Positions 7,184 to 17,995 are shown, counted from the stretch's first letter. The stretch is 39,069 bases of DNA from an uncultured Bacilli bacterium (GCA_947629205.1 CANRCV010000008.1:1-39069); one strand, 5' to 3'. The notes: generated from the sequence alone by a model not told the origin. Numbers and translations: made by a program.

Positions 7184-9324
7184 TACTTTTTACCTGCTTT
7201 CTTAATAAAATTTAGAGAATATAAACTATCTAAAAAGTCTTGTAATTCAGTAGCATTTTTAACTTTAATAGTCATAGTATACAAAGTATAATCAATATTT
7301 TCATTTGTTGTTAAATAAACGACATTAATATTTTTTAAAGAAGCTTTATTAATAATATCACTTAAATAATTTTTATCATTTAAAGTTTCAATAACAATAT
7401 CCGTATAATACTCATTATCTGTATTCTCACTCCATACAACTGGAATTAATCTTTCACTTTTATTTAAAATATTAGGACAATCCATACGATGAACAGAAAT
7501 ACCTTCTCCTTTCGTAATATACCCGATAATCGCATCTCCCTTAACTGGTTTACAACATTTTGCCAGTGTTACTAAAATATCATTGTATTCTCCTACGACA
7601 ATATCATTTTTGGTATTACTTTTGATTGAAGGGCGTTTTTTATTCGATACTTTTTCAATTAAAGCATCGGTTACATTTTGTTTTTCTTCTACTGTTAATT
7701 TAATGATATAGCCAGCTGTATAGCGAAAAGAACCAATAGCTAAATAAATATCATCCATATCGTTCATTTTTAAATCTTTTAATATTTTTGCTAATTTCTC
7801 TTCACTGAAAACCTCACTAAAGATTAAATGTTGTTTTCTAAGTTCACGATCCAATATATTTTTACCATTTTCAATATAATCTTCACGATCTTGTTTACTA
7901 AAATAGGATTTAATTTTATTCTTAGCTCCATTGGTTTTTACAAAATCTAACCATTCTTTACTTGGAGTGGAATTTTTATTGGTATTAATTTTAATAACAT
8001 CGTTATCTTTAAGTTCATAAGATAATGGAACAATTTCATCATTAACAATCGCCCCAACAGTTGTATCTCCTACTTTTGAATGAATTCGATAAGCAAAATC
8101 AACTGGAGTTGAACCTTTTGGAAGTTCTACTACATCTCCACGTGGTGTAAAAACGTAAATGGAATCTTCCAATATATCGGCATTTACAGTTGCTGCAAAA
8201 TCTAAGTCATCCGTCTCTTTATACGTATCTATGATGTTTCTAAAAATTTCTAATTTTTGTTCCATCATATTTTGAATTTTTTGTGTTCCTTTTTCTTTGT
8301 AAGACCAGTGAGAAGCAATTCCTTTTTCAGCAATTTCATCCATTTCATGGGTTCTTACTTGAATTTCAAATATTTTGCCATCTATACCAAAAACACCGGT
8401 ATGTAAACTTTGATACATATTTTCTTTTGGCATCGCAATATAATCTTTAAAACGTTTTGGTAATGGATGAAATTTAGAGTGTATTAAACCAATGGTTAAG
8501 TAGCAATCACTTTCTTTTTCCACAATCACACGTAAAGCTAAAATATCATAAATTTCATTCCATTTTTTTCCTTTACTTAACTTTTTATAAATGCTATAAA
8601 CACTTTTAACACGACTTTTAATTTGAAATTGAATGCCATGTTCAATTAAAATGGTTGAAATACTATCTTGCATAGCTTCTAGGACTTCTTGTAATTCTGT
8701 TGTTGATGCATTTAATTGTTTTAAAATATCTTCATAAACCTCTGGTTTTAAATACTTTAAACATAAATCTTCTAATTCACTTTTAATGGAATAAATACCT
8801 AAACGATGAGCAATAGGAATTAAAACATTCATCGTTTCATTTGCTTTCTTCTTTTGTTTTTCTGGATTTACTGCCCAAATCGTACGCATGTTGTGTAAAC
8901 GATCCGCTAGTTTAATAAATAAAACACGTACATCTTCAGCAAGTCCAACAAGCACTTTTCTTAAATAGATTGCTGAAGATTCTTTATCATCTGGTAATTC
9001 TAGTTTATTAATCGTACTAATACTTTTTACAATTTCTAAAATTTCTCTACCAAAATGACGTTCTAATTCTTCTTCCGTTGTTTCAGCATTATTAAAAACC
9101 TCATGTAAAAGAGAGGCCATAATCGTAACTTTATCAACATGTAAATCACTTAATATTAAAGCAACATTTAAAGGATGGGTAATATAAGGTTCATTGGTAA
9201 GACGCATCATTCCCTTATGTTTTTCATAAGCAAAATGATAGGCCTTTTTAATATCTTCCAAATCCTGTTCACTGAAATTATTTTTTAATTTCTCTAGTAG
9301 ATCTTCAATTTTTGGTTCCATCAT
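7183..9324 (-). CDS. relA: RelA/SpoT-family (p)ppGpp synthetase with altered hydrolase motif
   Basis: Long RSH alarmone enzyme of 713 residues with all expected domains. The N-terminal HD hydrolase domain has H50 (YITHPL), H74 and D141 (KLADRLHNMRT). The normal HDVVEDT motif reads HEVFNNA, so the metal-binding Asp is Glu and the catalytic Glu-Asp pair is Asn-Asn. The synthetase domain is intact: RVKSVYSIYKKL, IYDILALRVIV, RFKDYIAMPKENMYQSLHT near 291-310, and EIQVRT. TGS (DSIYVFTPRGDVVELPKGST), zinc-finger (LAKCCKPVKGDAIIGY) and C-terminal ACT domains follow. Synthesis of (p)ppGpp is expected; hydrolysis is doubtful. The start ATG overlaps the comN stop (ATGA). RFKD is the charge motif of bifunctional enzymes, so loss of hydrolysis, if real, is not the classical RelA route. 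Confidence 0.94.
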   Translation of the reverse strand: MMEPKIEDLLEKLKNNFSEQDLEDIKKAYHFAYEKHKGMMRLTNEPYITHPLNVALILSDLHVDKVTIMASLLHEVFNNAETTEEELERHFGREILEIVKSISTINKLELPDDKESSAIYLRKVLVGLAEDVRVLFIKLADRLHNMRTIWAVNPEKQKKKANETMNVLIPIAHRLGIYSIKSELEDLCLKYLKPEVYEDILKQLNASTTELQEVLEAMQDSISTILIEHGIQFQIKSRVKSVYSIYKKLSKGKKWNEIYDILALRVIVEKESDCYLTIGLIHSKFHPLPKRFKDYIAMPKENMYQSLHTGVFGIDGKIFEIQVRTHEMDEIAEKGIASHWSYKEKGTQKIQNMMEQKLEIFRNIIDTYKETDDLDFAATVNADILEDSIYVFTPRGDVVELPKGSTPVDFAYRIHSKVGDTTVGAIVNDEIVPLSYELKDNDVIKINTNKNSTPSKEWLDFVKTNGAKNKIKSYFSKQDREDYIENGKNILDRELRKQHLIFSEVFSEEKLAKILKDLKMNDMDDIYLAIGSFRYTAGYIIKLTVEEKQNVTDALIEKVSNKKRPSIKSNTKNDIVVGEYNDILVTLAKCCKPVKGDAIIGYITKGEGISVHRMDCPNILNKSERLIPVVWSENTDNEYYTDIVIETLNDKNYLSDIINKASLKNINVVYLTTNENIDYTLYTMTIKVKNATELQDFLDSLYSLNFIKKAGKK

Positions 9325-9617
9325 AAAATCGTATCCTCTTTATCTTCTTTTTCTTCTATTTTTTCTTCTTCTATTTCATACGTTTGATTTAAGTATTCCA
9401 TAATTTCTTTTTCTTCTAAAAATAATATATCATTTACAATATCATATAAAGTTAAATCACTTTCTTCTTTCCATTTCCTACTTTTTAAACATTCCCATAT
9501 TTCTTTTTCGGTGACAAATGGAATATGATGTAATTTTAATTCTTTTACTTTTGATTTTAAGGCTGGAGTTACACGATCATATAATTCTTTTAAAGATTTA
9601 AAATTTTCATTAACCAT
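9321..9617 (-). CDS. comN: ComN/YrzD-like post-transcriptional regulator
   Basis: A 98-residue protein matching the small Bacillus ComN (YrzD) family: LKELYDRVTPALKSKVKELKL, VTEKEIWECLKSRKWKE, and LYDIVNDILFLEEKEIMEYLNQT, followed by a Glu/Lys-rich tail. Bacillus ComN affects stability of the comE transcript and is localised through DivIVA. The position between spoVB and relA is the same as in Bacillus, which strengthens the assignment. The start is at 9617, not 9656 as in the ORF track, because AAGGAGG lies seven bases before ATGGTTAATGAA. It is the first gene of a comN-relA-dtd operon. Confidence 0.8.
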   Translation of the reverse strand: MVNENFKSLKELYDRVTPALKSKVKELKLHHIPFVTEKEIWECLKSRKWKEESDLTLYDIVNDILFLEEKEIMEYLNQTYEIEEEKIEEKEDKEDTIL

Positions 9618-9644
9618 ATTTTGCCTCCTTAAACATATATTTCT

Positions 9645-9673
9645 ATTATAAAGCATTCTTACAAATTTTTAAA
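9645..9673 (-). promoter_or_regulatory. Putative promoter of comN-relA-dtd
   Basis: -10 TATAAT at 9645-9650 and a partial -35 TTTAAA at 9668-9673, with a 17-nt spacer, in the short gap between divergent comN and spoVB. The -35 matches only four of six consensus bases. Confidence 0.45.
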
Positions 9674-9684
9674 GGGGCGAGGTT

Positions 9685-10977
9685 ATGAAAAATAAATTTT
9701 TAAAATCAACACTCATTTTATTATTGGGTGGATTTGTAACAAGAATCCTTGGTTTTATCATAAAAATCGCTTACACAAGAATTATATTAGAAGAAGGCGT
9801 TAGTTTGCATTCTCTTATCATGCCTACCTATTCTTTATTAATGACTATTGCAACACTTGCACTTCCCCTAGCAATTTCTAAACTGGTTGCTGAAGAAAAA
9901 ATACGTAGTTTAAAAATTGTTTCTTCTTCCGTAGCTATTATTATTGTTGTTAATACTCTTTTAATGTCTATCATGTTTTTAAGCAGTAAATTTATTGCTT
10001 TTCATTTACTTAAAAATAAAGAGATCTACTTATTACTTCTTGCTTGTACCATAACTCTACCCTTTGTTAGTTTAACAAGTATTATAAAAGGCTATTTCTT
10101 TGGTAAACAAAAAATGTTTCCTTTTATTTTATCGAATACTGTCGAACAAATCATTCGTCTTATACTCATTGTTTGTTTCTTACCTTACTTTGTTAAAAAA
10201 AGTATTTTAATGGCTGTTGCCGTTTTAATTCTATTTAATATTGTAACGGAACTAGCATCTTTATTTGTCTTTTTCTTCTTTCTACCCAAAAACCTTTATT
10301 TATCAAAAGAAGACTTAAAACCAAATCTTTCTACTATAAAAGAGGTATTAGAAATTAGTTTACCTACTGTATCTTCCCGTTTTATTGGTAATATTGGTTT
10401 TTTCTTTGAACCCATTTTATTAACCAATATTTTACTATTTATGGGCTATTCAAGTGAGTATATTATGATGGAATATGGTTCCTATAACGCTTACTGTATC
10501 TCCCTTCTTACTATGCCTTCTTTTTTTGTATCTGCCCTTTCTAGTGCCCTACTTCCAGAAATTAGTAAATTTCATCAAAAAAAGAATCAAAAAATGTTAA
10601 AAAGAAGATTTAATCAAGCTTTATTTATTTCTTTTCTATTAGGTTTATTTTTTAGTCTCTTTATTCTTTTTTATAAAGAAAAACTTTTATGGATTTTATA
10701 CCATACACAAAGTGGAATTGACTATATTCGCGTTCTTGCTCCTTTTTTTGTTTTATTTTATTTAGAAAGCCCAATTATTAGTACTTTACAAGGATTAGGA
10801 CTTGCTAAGTATACAATGAAAATTACTTTTTGGGGGATGATTCTAAAAACCGGTGTACTCGTTTTCTTTTCCTTCTTTCGTATTGGTATTTATGGTTTAA
10901 TTTTATCCGAGATTGTAAATATTTTATTTGTTGTTTTTATGAATTTATACAAAATAAAAAAGATCTTTTCCACCTAA
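9685..10977 (+). CDS. spoVB: SpoVB-type MATE-superfamily polysaccharide/lipid flippase
   Basis: Integral membrane protein of the MVF/MATE transporter superfamily, 430 residues, with about a dozen hydrophobic segments. The opening MKNKFLKSTLILLLGGFVTRILGFI and MPTYSLLMTIATLALPLAISKLVAE is characteristic of SpoVB. In Bacillus this protein is needed for spore cortex peptidoglycan; relatives flip wall or polysaccharide lipid intermediates. It is shorter than Bacillus SpoVB (~518), chiefly at the C-terminus. It is transcribed opposite to comN and converges on yrbG, with a GGGGCGAGGTT leader before the ATG. Its genomic position matches Bacillus. A vegetative role cannot be excluded, because spore-related genes often persist in non-sporing relatives. 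Confidence 0.85.
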   Translation: MKNKFLKSTLILLLGGFVTRILGFIIKIAYTRIILEEGVSLHSLIMPTYSLLMTIATLALPLAISKLVAEEKIRSLKIVSSSVAIIIVVNTLLMSIMFLSSKFIAFHLLKNKEIYLLLLACTITLPFVSLTSIIKGYFFGKQKMFPFILSNTVEQIIRLILIVCFLPYFVKKSILMAVAVLILFNIVTELASLFVFFFFLPKNLYLSKEDLKPNLSTIKEVLEISLPTVSSRFIGNIGFFFEPILLTNILLFMGYSSEYIMMEYGSYNAYCISLLTMPSFFVSALSSALLPEISKFHQKKNQKMLKRRFNQALFISFLLGLFFSLFILFYKEKLLWILYHTQSGIDYIRVLAPFFVLFYLESPIISTLQGLGLAKYTMKITFWGMILKTGVLVFFSFFRIGIYGLILSEIVNILFVVFMNLYKIKKIFST

Positions 10978-10983
10978 GACCTT

Positions 10984-11604
10984 TTATAAATTACTTTTCT
11001 TCTTAAAAGCATAGAAAACATCCTCTATGTTTAAATTTTTTCGTGCTAATTCTTGCATCAACCATCTTTTATCTTTTTTGATAAAGGTAAGAGCTTTTTC
11101 TTGTAAAGTACCATCGACAATAATAGGCATAGGATAATTACTTTTGGTATGAAAAGGATTGTATTTAAAAATAGATAATTTTCCATTTGGTTCTAAAAAA
11201 GCATACTCAATTTCATCAATACTTTTAATTTCTTTTTGGCGCATACTTAGTAATAAATCATCCATACTATATCTTTGACGTACCATTTCTTTATAATTGA
11301 CATTACCATTCGCAATAATTAAAGAAGGTTTTCCCCCAAATACATTACGAAATAAACGAGATTTAATACTAATGAATGCTAAAGTAATTTCTAAGACGAC
11401 TAATAATGTAATAGGAATAATGGTAAAAAATATTGAATCATTACTGTTTTCAATACTAATTGCTACTAATTCCGCAATTAATATGGAAACAATTAAATCA
11501 ATAATCCCCAGCTGCCCAATTTCTCTTTTTCCCATAATACGATAAGCAAGAACGATAAAAAAATAAAAAAAGGTTGTTCTAAAAACGACTGTGAGTAATT
11601 CCAT
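10984..11604 (-). CDS. yrbG: DUF421 (YetF-type) membrane protein
   Basis: A 206-residue protein with three N-terminal transmembrane segments (LLTVVFRTTFFYFFIVLAYRIMG, IIDLIVSILIAELVAISI, FTIIPITLLVVLEITLAF). A cytoplasmic YetF-like domain follows (NVFGGKPSLIIANGNVNYKEMVRQRYSMDDLL and QKEIKSIDEIEYAFLEPNGKLSIF). Bacillus YrbG and relatives are of uncertain function, with reports linking YetF-type proteins to spore membranes. I place the start at 11604 (ATGGAATTACTC), where AAGGTG lies six bases upstream, not at the track's 11640. It converges on spoVB with a six-base gap and is divergent from yrzE; the set corresponds to the Bacillus yrzE-yrbG-spoVB neighbourhood. Confidence 0.85.
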   Translation of the reverse strand: MELLTVVFRTTFFYFFIVLAYRIMGKREIGQLGIIDLIVSILIAELVAISIENSNDSIFFTIIPITLLVVLEITLAFISIKSRLFRNVFGGKPSLIIANGNVNYKEMVRQRYSMDDLLLSMRQKEIKSIDEIEYAFLEPNGKLSIFKYNPFHTKSNYPMPIIVDGTLQEKALTFIKKDKRWLMQELARKNLNIEDVFYAFKKKSNL

Positions 11605-11680
11605 AAATTCACCTTCCCTTTTTATTATGGTTTTTTTCATAACTTTTTAAACAAAATCATAACTTTTATTAGGTGATTAT

Positions 11681-12049
11681 ATGAAATATGTAAAAGAATA
11701 TGGGTTTTCATTATTAAAATTTTTAGGTTTTTTACTAGGAGGTAGTCTTCTTTTAAGTATAGCGTATTATTTATTTATACCAACCAATATTATAAATTTT
11801 ATAGCATTTCTTTATATGTTCATTGTTTTCTTCTTCTTTGGAGTTGCTGCCGGAAAAAAAACCGAAAATCATGGATTTCTAGCTGGTGTTAAAATAGGAG
11901 TTCTTTTCTTACTTGTTTTATTTTTTCTTAATGTACTCTTTTACCAAGAAGGATTTAGGCTTTATCGTCTTCTCTATGCTTTTTGTCTATTACTTGCTTG
12001 TGTTATCGGTTCTACGATTGGTATTAATACGAAAAAAAGTAAAGCGTAA
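11681..12049 (+). CDS. yrzE: YrzE-like four-helix membrane protein (TIGR04086-type)
   Basis: A 122-residue membrane protein with four predicted transmembrane helices (FSLLKFLGFLLGGSLLLSIAYYLF, INFIAFLYMFIVFFFFGVAAG, FLAGVKIGVLFLLVLFFLNVLF, LLYAFCLLLACVIGSTIG). Topology, size, and a GxxAG-then-Lys loop after helix 2 resemble YrzE/TIGR04086 proteins, and it sits beside yrbG and spoVB as in Bacillus. Function is not known in any species I can recall. AGGTGATT precedes the ATG. It is divergent from yrbG, separated by about 76 nt from the yrbG start. Confidence 0.72.
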   Translation: MKYVKEYGFSLLKFLGFLLGGSLLLSIAYYLFIPTNIINFIAFLYMFIVFFFFGVAAGKKTENHGFLAGVKIGVLFLLVLFFLNVLFYQEGFRLYRLLYAFCLLLACVIGSTIGINTKKSKA

Positions 12050-12052
12050 TCT

Positions 12053-13487
<1,435 letters not shown>

Positions 13488-13497
13488 CTAACTTTCG

Positions 13498-13857
13498 TTA
13501 TATAGCTCTACCGCCATACACATCTTTTTCTAAATTTTGTTCTAAATCTCTTTTTATTCGTTCTAATATTTGCATTTTAAGAGTTAAAAAATTAAGTTTT
13601 TGTCCTTCTTCTAAATGCATATAACCAAAATAAGAATTCCAAACAAAACCAACAACATTTCCAAATTGATCACATAAACCAACTAAATCAATCGTATTAT
13701 TACCAATTAGAATTTGATCACGAAGATAAAATAGTTTTTGATTATTAATTGTTTTTTCATCGACAACCATTTTTTTACTTCCCTCTAATTTTGTATAGTT
13801 TCTAAATTGATTTTTTTCTTCATTTAATACCCCTAAAGAGATATAATTCTTCTTCAT
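13498..13857 (-). CDS. Hypothetical protein between queA and tgt
   Basis: A 119-residue soluble protein that I do not recognise. It opens MKKNYISLGVLNEEKNQFRNYTKL and has a beta-rich centre (LFYLRDQILIGNNTIDLVGLCDQFGNVVGFVWNSYFGY) and a charged helical tail (LERIKRDLEQNLEKD). The GNVVGFV segment after a DQFG turn could be a small beta-barrel. AAAGGTGATT precedes the ATG. It is 22 nt upstream of tgt and 27 nt downstream of queA, so it is almost certainly co-transcribed with the queuosine genes, but nothing in it indicates a role in that pathway. Confidence 0.7.
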   Translation of the reverse strand: MKKNYISLGVLNEEKNQFRNYTKLEGSKKMVVDEKTINNQKLFYLRDQILIGNNTIDLVGLCDQFGNVVGFVWNSYFGYMHLEEGQKLNFLTLKMQILERIKRDLEQNLEKDVYGGRAI

Positions 13858-13884
13858 TTTTAATCACCTTTTGCTATTATAACA

Positions 13885-14910
13885 CTATTTAATAAACATT
13901 GCATCTCCAAATGAGAAAAAGCGATATTTTTCTTTCACTGCCTCTTCATAGGCTTTTAAAATATATTCTCTTTTGGATAGGGCACTTACAAGCATTAAAA
14001 GAGTACTTTTAGGCAAATGAAAATTCGTAATTAAACCATCAATTGCTTTAAATTCATATCCTGGATAAATAAAGATATCGGTATTTCCACTACATTCTTT
14101 AAATATTCCATACTTAGTTTTAATGGTTTCAAGTGTTCTTGTGGAAGTCGTTCCTACCGCAATAATTCTTCTATTTTCTTCATTTGCTAAATTTAAAATA
14201 TCGGCTGTTTCTTTACTCATTTCATAATATTCACTATGCATTTTATGAGATTTTATATCTTGAACCTCAACTGGTCGAAAAGTACCTAATCCAACATGTA
14301 AAGTAATTTCGGTCACGATTACTCCTTTCTTTTTAATATCTTCTAATAATTCTTTGGTAAAATGAAGCCCCGCTGTTGGAGCAGCAGCACTTCCACTATT
14401 TTTAGCATAAACGGTTTGATAACGATTCTTTTCTTCTAATTTTTGATGAATATAAGGTGGAAGAGGCATTTCCCCTAGTTTATCTAATAGTTCTAAAAAA
14501 ATACCTTCATAAAAAAATTGAACCACAACCATGCCATCTTCTTTTTTTTCTTTGACCTCTGCTACTAATAAATCATGACCAAAAGTAATTTTTGTTCCTA
14601 TATGTAAACGTTTAAAAGGACGTGATAAACATTCCCAAGTATCTTTTTTTATTTCTTTTAAAAGTAAAAGTTCTATCGTTGCTTGGGTATCTATTTTAGA
14701 ACCAATTAAACGAGCAGGAATGACTTTTGTATTATTTAAAACCAATACATCCCCTTTTTTAAGTTCGTCTAAAATATCTACAAAATGTTTGTGTTCAATA
14801 GCTCCTGTTTTTTTATCCATCACCATAAGACGTGAAGAACAACGTTCTTTTAAAGGGGTTTGAGCAATTAAATTCTCTGGTAAATCATAATCAAAATCTG
14901 CGGTTTGCAT
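13885..14910 (-). CDS. queA: S-adenosylmethionine:tRNA ribosyltransferase-isomerase
   Basis: Converts preQ1-tRNA to epoxyqueuosine-tRNA by transferring the ribosyl group of SAM. Family motifs include the N-terminal [16 protein letters not shown], the conserved [15 protein letters not shown], and [12 protein letters not shown]. The active-site block is [10 protein letters not shown] near residue 178, followed by [22 protein letters not shown], and the C-terminal [17 protein letters not shown]. At 341 residues it has family length. The start overlaps the 3' end of the upstream unknown gene by 20 nt, implying coupling. It forms the queuosine pair with tgt. Confidence 0.97.
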   Translation of the reverse strand: MQTADFDYDLPENLIAQTPLKERCSSRLMVMDKKTGAIEHKHFVDILDELKKGDVLVLNNTKVIPARLIGSKIDTQATIELLLLKEIKKDTWECLSRPFKRLHIGTKITFGHDLLVAEVKEKKEDGMVVVQFFYEGIFLELLDKLGEMPLPPYIHQKLEEKNRYQTVYAKNSGSAAAPTAGLHFTKELLEDIKKKGVIVTEITLHVGLGTFRPVEVQDIKSHKMHSEYYEMSKETADILNLANEENRRIIAVGTTSTRTLETIKTKYGIFKECSGNTDIFIYPGYEFKAIDGLITNFHLPKSTLLMLVSALSKREYILKAYEEAVKEKYRFFSFGDAMFIK

Positions 14911-15685
14911 CTAATTCATCTTCTTTCCTTTTAAATTTATAAGACCAATTTAAAACTTCTTTATCATGTTTAGGATAGTAATCAAAAAGATTGAGTTGGG
15001 ATAAATACCCCATTTGCATTAAACTAGAAATTAAATCAAGTTGTTCTTGCGTACAATTTTTACTATGATAAACAACCATACATTGTTTTTTAAGATAATC
15101 ATAGATATCAAAACGAAGAAGTGGCCATAAAAACATTAAAATCTCTCCCATTTCACTTTGATCTTGTTTTAAAGAAAACATTTTTTCACATAGTTCTTTA
15201 TCTCGAATCATACCTAAGTTTAATAATTGATACGCAAGAGCTCTATGCCCTCCAATACTTGGTACTAATTTGTATAAATCATGTGTAATAAAACACGGCT
15301 CTAAAGATCGTTCTGGTATAAATGGTTCTATTTTTAAGTCTTTATCACTGGAAAAATGTAAAAATTTTGCTCCAAAATCAAGAGTAACATATTTATCAAA
15401 ATAGGAAGAATATTGTTTTAAAACATAAACTCTTTCTTTTTTTATTCCAGTAAGCATAATCGTTTCATTTAAACCAAAATGAAGCAAAGAATATTCTAAA
15501 TTGCCAAAAACAAAATCAAAATAAGGAGCAAAATACGTATAATCTTTACTAAAATTTTCAAATTCTTTTAAATTGTCTAAACTTAAAGAACAATACTCTT
15601 TACAAATTTCTTTACATTTTTCTTCTATTTCATAGTAAAGACAACTTATTTTACTACCATTAGGAGCCAGTATTTCTGCAATCAT
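14891..15685 (-). CDS. Hypothetical protein coupled to queA
   Basis: A 264-residue soluble protein of unknown family. It is rich in Tyr, Phe and Leu and has eight cysteines, two in an early CKEICKEYC cluster that could bind metal or form contacts. A central region ([25 protein letters not shown]) is predicted alpha/beta, and the C-terminal half ([31 protein letters not shown]) is helical. AAAAGGTGATT precedes the ATG. Its stop lies inside queA (20-nt overlap), and it follows the P-loop kinase-like gene by 14 nt. Co-translation with queA is likely, but I cannot infer function. Confidence 0.72.
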   Translation of the reverse strand: MIAEILAPNGSKISCLYYEIEEKCKEICKEYCSLSLDNLKEFENFSKDYTYFAPYFDFVFGNLEYSLLHFGLNETIMLTGIKKERVYVLKQYSSYFDKYVTLDFGAKFLHFSSDKDLKIEPFIPERSLEPCFITHDLYKLVPSIGGHRALAYQLLNLGMIRDKELCEKMFSLKQDQSEMGEILMFLWPLLRFDIYDYLKKQCMVVYHSKNCTQEQLDLISSLMQMGYLSQLNLFDYYPKHDKEVLNWSYKFKRKEDELDANRRF

Positions 15686-15699
15686 GATTTAATCACCTT

Positions 15700-16284
15700 T
15701 TACTTTTTTTTATTTCTTGATACACCAATTGAAAATAAGTCTTGAATATTTTGGTAAGCCTCTTCAAAATTATCCATAGCTAATTTTAAAACATGAATGG
15801 ATGTATTTTCTAATTCCTTACACAAATCAAAATAAATTTTTTGTTGATTGGCACTATTTTCAATACTAAAGGCTTGATAATTATGATGTGCTTCTCTTTC
15901 TAATCTTTTTCGATACAATTCAATATTTTTTAAATATAAAACAATAAAATAGATTTCATAATCCAAATTTTGTAATTGTTGAGTTAAAGACTGATAAACA
16001 TCCGTAAAAGAATATTCTTTATATCCTAAACGAGCATAGACTTCTTCTGTAAAGAAAGTTCTATCAAAAATCATATTCATAGGAATATCTTGCATTACTT
16101 TTAAATACTCTAGTAAAGCATTATACATTTTGGTACTATATTCTTTACCAGTTTTGGTTTTATCACTTTGACCGGATAAACGATACAAATTAGAAGATGA
16201 AATATTTTCACGTAAATAATTAGTTAAAGTTGTTTTTCCTGTTCCTTGTGGACCTTCTACAATAATTAATTTTTTCTTTTCCAT
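15700..16284 (-). CDS. P-loop nucleotide/nucleoside kinase-like protein
   Basis: A 194-residue protein with a Walker A motif at the N-terminus (IIVEGPQGTGKTTLTNYL), a DR-type catalytic motif (NMIFDRTFFTEEVYARLGY) near residue 72, and a LID-like basic segment (LYRKRLEREAH). This layout is that of the thymidylate kinase/deoxynucleoside kinase superfamily; FDR followed by a TEEVY helix is closest to deoxynucleoside-kinase-like phage and bacterial proteins. The substrate is not predictable. GGGGGAATAATGT precedes the ATG. It lies directly after ruvB (gap 22 nt), in a recombination and tRNA-modification operon. Confidence 0.8.
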   Translation of the reverse strand: MEKKKLIIVEGPQGTGKTTLTNYLRENISSSNLYRLSGQSDKTKTGKEYSTKMYNALLEYLKVMQDIPMNMIFDRTFFTEEVYARLGYKEYSFTDVYQSLTQQLQNLDYEIYFIVLYLKNIELYRKRLEREAHHNYQAFSIENSANQQKIYFDLCKELENTSIHVLKLAMDNFEEAYQNIQDLFSIGVSRNKKK

Positions 16285-16306
16285 ACATTATTCCCCCATA
16301 TCTAAT

Positions 16307-17311
16307 TTAAAACAAAGATTCATTATGACGTATTTTTAAGTGGTCATAAGCTTTTTCTGTTGCCATTCTACCTCTTGGTGTTCTTTTAATAAATCCTTCT
16401 TGTAGTAAAAATGGTTCTACAACATCTTCAACTGTGGATACCTCTTCACCAATAGAGGTAGCAATTGTCTCTACTCCTACTGGACCACCATTAAATTTGG
16501 TAATTAAACTTGTTAAATATTCTATATCAATAGAATCTAAACCATATTGATCTACTTTTAAACGATTTAAAGATTCTATAGCAAGTTCTTTTGTAATATG
16601 CGTATGCCCTTCTACCAAAGCAAAATCACGTATTCTTTTAAATAAACGATTAGCAATTCGTGGTGTTTTTCTACATCTCTTACTTAATTCTTCTGCGGCA
16701 TCCTCATCAATTGGCATATCAAATACACGACTGGTTCTTTTAATAATTTGTTTTAATTCTTCAGCATTATAATATTCTAATTTAGAAATAATGCCAAAAC
16801 GATCTCTTAAAGGAGAAGATATATCACCCGCACGAGTCGTTGCTCCTACTAAAGTAAAGGGAGGCAAATCAATTTTTATATTTCTACTTTTTCCATCTGT
16901 ACCAATCACTAAATCAATTTCAAAGTCTTCCATCGCTGGATATAAAACCTCTTCAATAAATTTAGGCATACGATGAATTTCATCAATAAATAAGACATCT
17001 CCTGGTTCAAGTGTTGATAAAATAGCTGCTAAATCTCCCGTTTTTTCAATAGAAGGTCCACTTGCTGTTTTAATGTTACTTCCCAGTTCATTAGCAATAA
17101 TATGAGCAAGTGTTGTTTTTCCAAGACCTGGAGGGCCATATAATAAAACATGATCTAATGGTTCTTCACGTAATAAAGCTGCTTTAATAAAAATACGTAA
17201 GTTTTCTTTAATTTCTTTTTGACCTACATATTCATCTAAACTTTGAGGACGAATATTTTTTTCAAAAATATCTTCTTGTTTTTCCTCTCCATCCACAATT
17301 CTATCTTCCAT
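16307..17311 (-). CDS. ruvB: Holliday junction branch-migration ATPase RuvB
   Basis: AAA+ motor that drives Holliday-junction branch migration as a hexameric ring loaded by RuvA. Motifs: [11 protein letters not shown], Walker [13 protein letters not shown] near residue 59, Walker [10 protein letters not shown], sensor 1 [18 protein letters not shown] including the arginine finger, and a C-terminal winged helix ([17 protein letters not shown]). At 334 residues it has standard length. AAAGGAG precedes the ATG. It follows ruvA by 13 nt, so the two form an operon. Confidence 0.98.
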   Translation of the reverse strand: MEDRIVDGEEKQEDIFEKNIRPQSLDEYVGQKEIKENLRIFIKAALLREEPLDHVLLYGPPGLGKTTLAHIIANELGSNIKTASGPSIEKTGDLAAILSTLEPGDVLFIDEIHRMPKFIEEVLYPAMEDFEIDLVIGTDGKSRNIKIDLPPFTLVGATTRAGDISSPLRDRFGIISKLEYYNAEELKQIIKRTSRVFDMPIDEDAAEELSKRCRKTPRIANRLFKRIRDFALVEGHTHITKELAIESLNRLKVDQYGLDSIDIEYLTSLITKFNGGPVGVETIATSIGEEVSTVEDVVEPFLLQEGFIKRTPRGRMATEKAYDHLKIRHNESLF

Positions 17312-17324
17312 AAAAAACTCCTTT

Positions 17325-17876
17325 CTATTTTAATAATAATTTCAATGCTTCTTTTATTTGTTCTTCTACTTTTAATGAAGGATTCACTTTCGGTAGAATT
17401 TTTTTAATATCACTTGTTTTATAACCTAAACTTTCTAAAGCCTCTACAACCTCTTCTAATCCAGTTGATACCATTTCTTCATTCTTAACTAATTTTCCTT
17501 TTAAATCCAAAATAATTTGACGTGCTACTTTTTCTCCTACTTTTGGAAACTTGGTTAAATATAAAATATTTTCTCTTTCAATGGCATCCATAATTCCTGA
17601 AACACTTCCTAAAGAAAACATAGGAAGAGCAAGTTTTGGTCCAACTCCTTTTACACTAATTAATTTTAAAAACATTTCTTTTTCTTCTATGGTATTAAAA
17701 CCATATAATGAAAATTCATCTTCTTTAATATAAGGATATATATAAACTTTTTTTTCTTCTTCTAAAGGAAAACTAAAAGGATTTGCTACAAAAATTTGAA
17801 ATCCAATCCCATTATTTTCTAATGTAATATAATTTTTTTCTGTTTCCTTTACAATTCCTGTTATAAAACTAAACAT
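17325..17876 (-). CDS. ruvA: Holliday junction DNA-binding protein RuvA
   Basis: Tetrameric junction-binding partner of RuvB. The N-terminal OB fold begins [17 protein letters not shown]. Two helix-hairpin-helix motifs follow ([17 protein letters not shown] and [19 protein letters not shown]). The flexible linker is followed by a C-terminal RuvB-contacting domain ([22 protein letters not shown]). The start is the ATG at 17876, because AAGGTGG lies five bases before it; the ORF track used an upstream in-frame GTG that is part of that ribosome-binding site. At 183 residues it is slightly shorter than the ~200 usual. Confidence 0.96.
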   Translation of the reverse strand: MFSFITGIVKETEKNYITLENNGIGFQIFVANPFSFPLEEEKKVYIYPYIKEDEFSLYGFNTIEEKEMFLKLISVKGVGPKLALPMFSLGSVSGIMDAIERENILYLTKFPKVGEKVARQIILDLKGKLVKNEEMVSTGLEEVVEALESLGYKTSDIKKILPKVNPSLKVEEQIKEALKLLLK

Positions 17877-17894
17877 CTTAACCACCTTAAAAAT

Positions 17895-17923
17895 ATTGTA
17901 GCATACAAGTGTACTACAAACAA
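17895..17923 (-). promoter_or_regulatory. Promoter and dyad upstream of ruvAB
   Basis: -35 TTGTTT at 17918-17923, a 17-nt spacer, and -10 TACAAT at 17895-17900 with a TGC extension. The spacer and -10 form an imperfect dyad, TTGTAG..CTACAA, that could be an operator. It does not match the Bacillus LexA box, so any SOS link is speculative. Confidence 0.6.
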
Positions 17924-17949
17924 GAAAAATTCATAGAAGAAATTTTTTT

Positions 17950-17995
17950 AAAAAAAGAAAACAAAGGCACTATTTGTTACTCTTTTTTAAGTGCC
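17950..17995 (-). terminator. Terminator at the end of the sigma-factor gene
   Basis: GGCACT (17990-17995) pairs with AGTGCC (17966-17971) around an 18-nt loop that contains the stop codon, followed by a pyrimidine tract ending in a T-run. The large loop lowers confidence. Confidence 0.5.

Noticed and set aside
9321-9324. Mycoplasma-type genetic code (TGA = Trp)
   Set aside because: comN and yqfD end in TGA, and Trp is encoded by TGG throughout.
10961-10985. Bidirectional terminator between spoVB and yrbG
   Set aside because: AAAAGATC/GACCTTTT gives a stem with a mismatch and little GC. Too weak to list as a feature.
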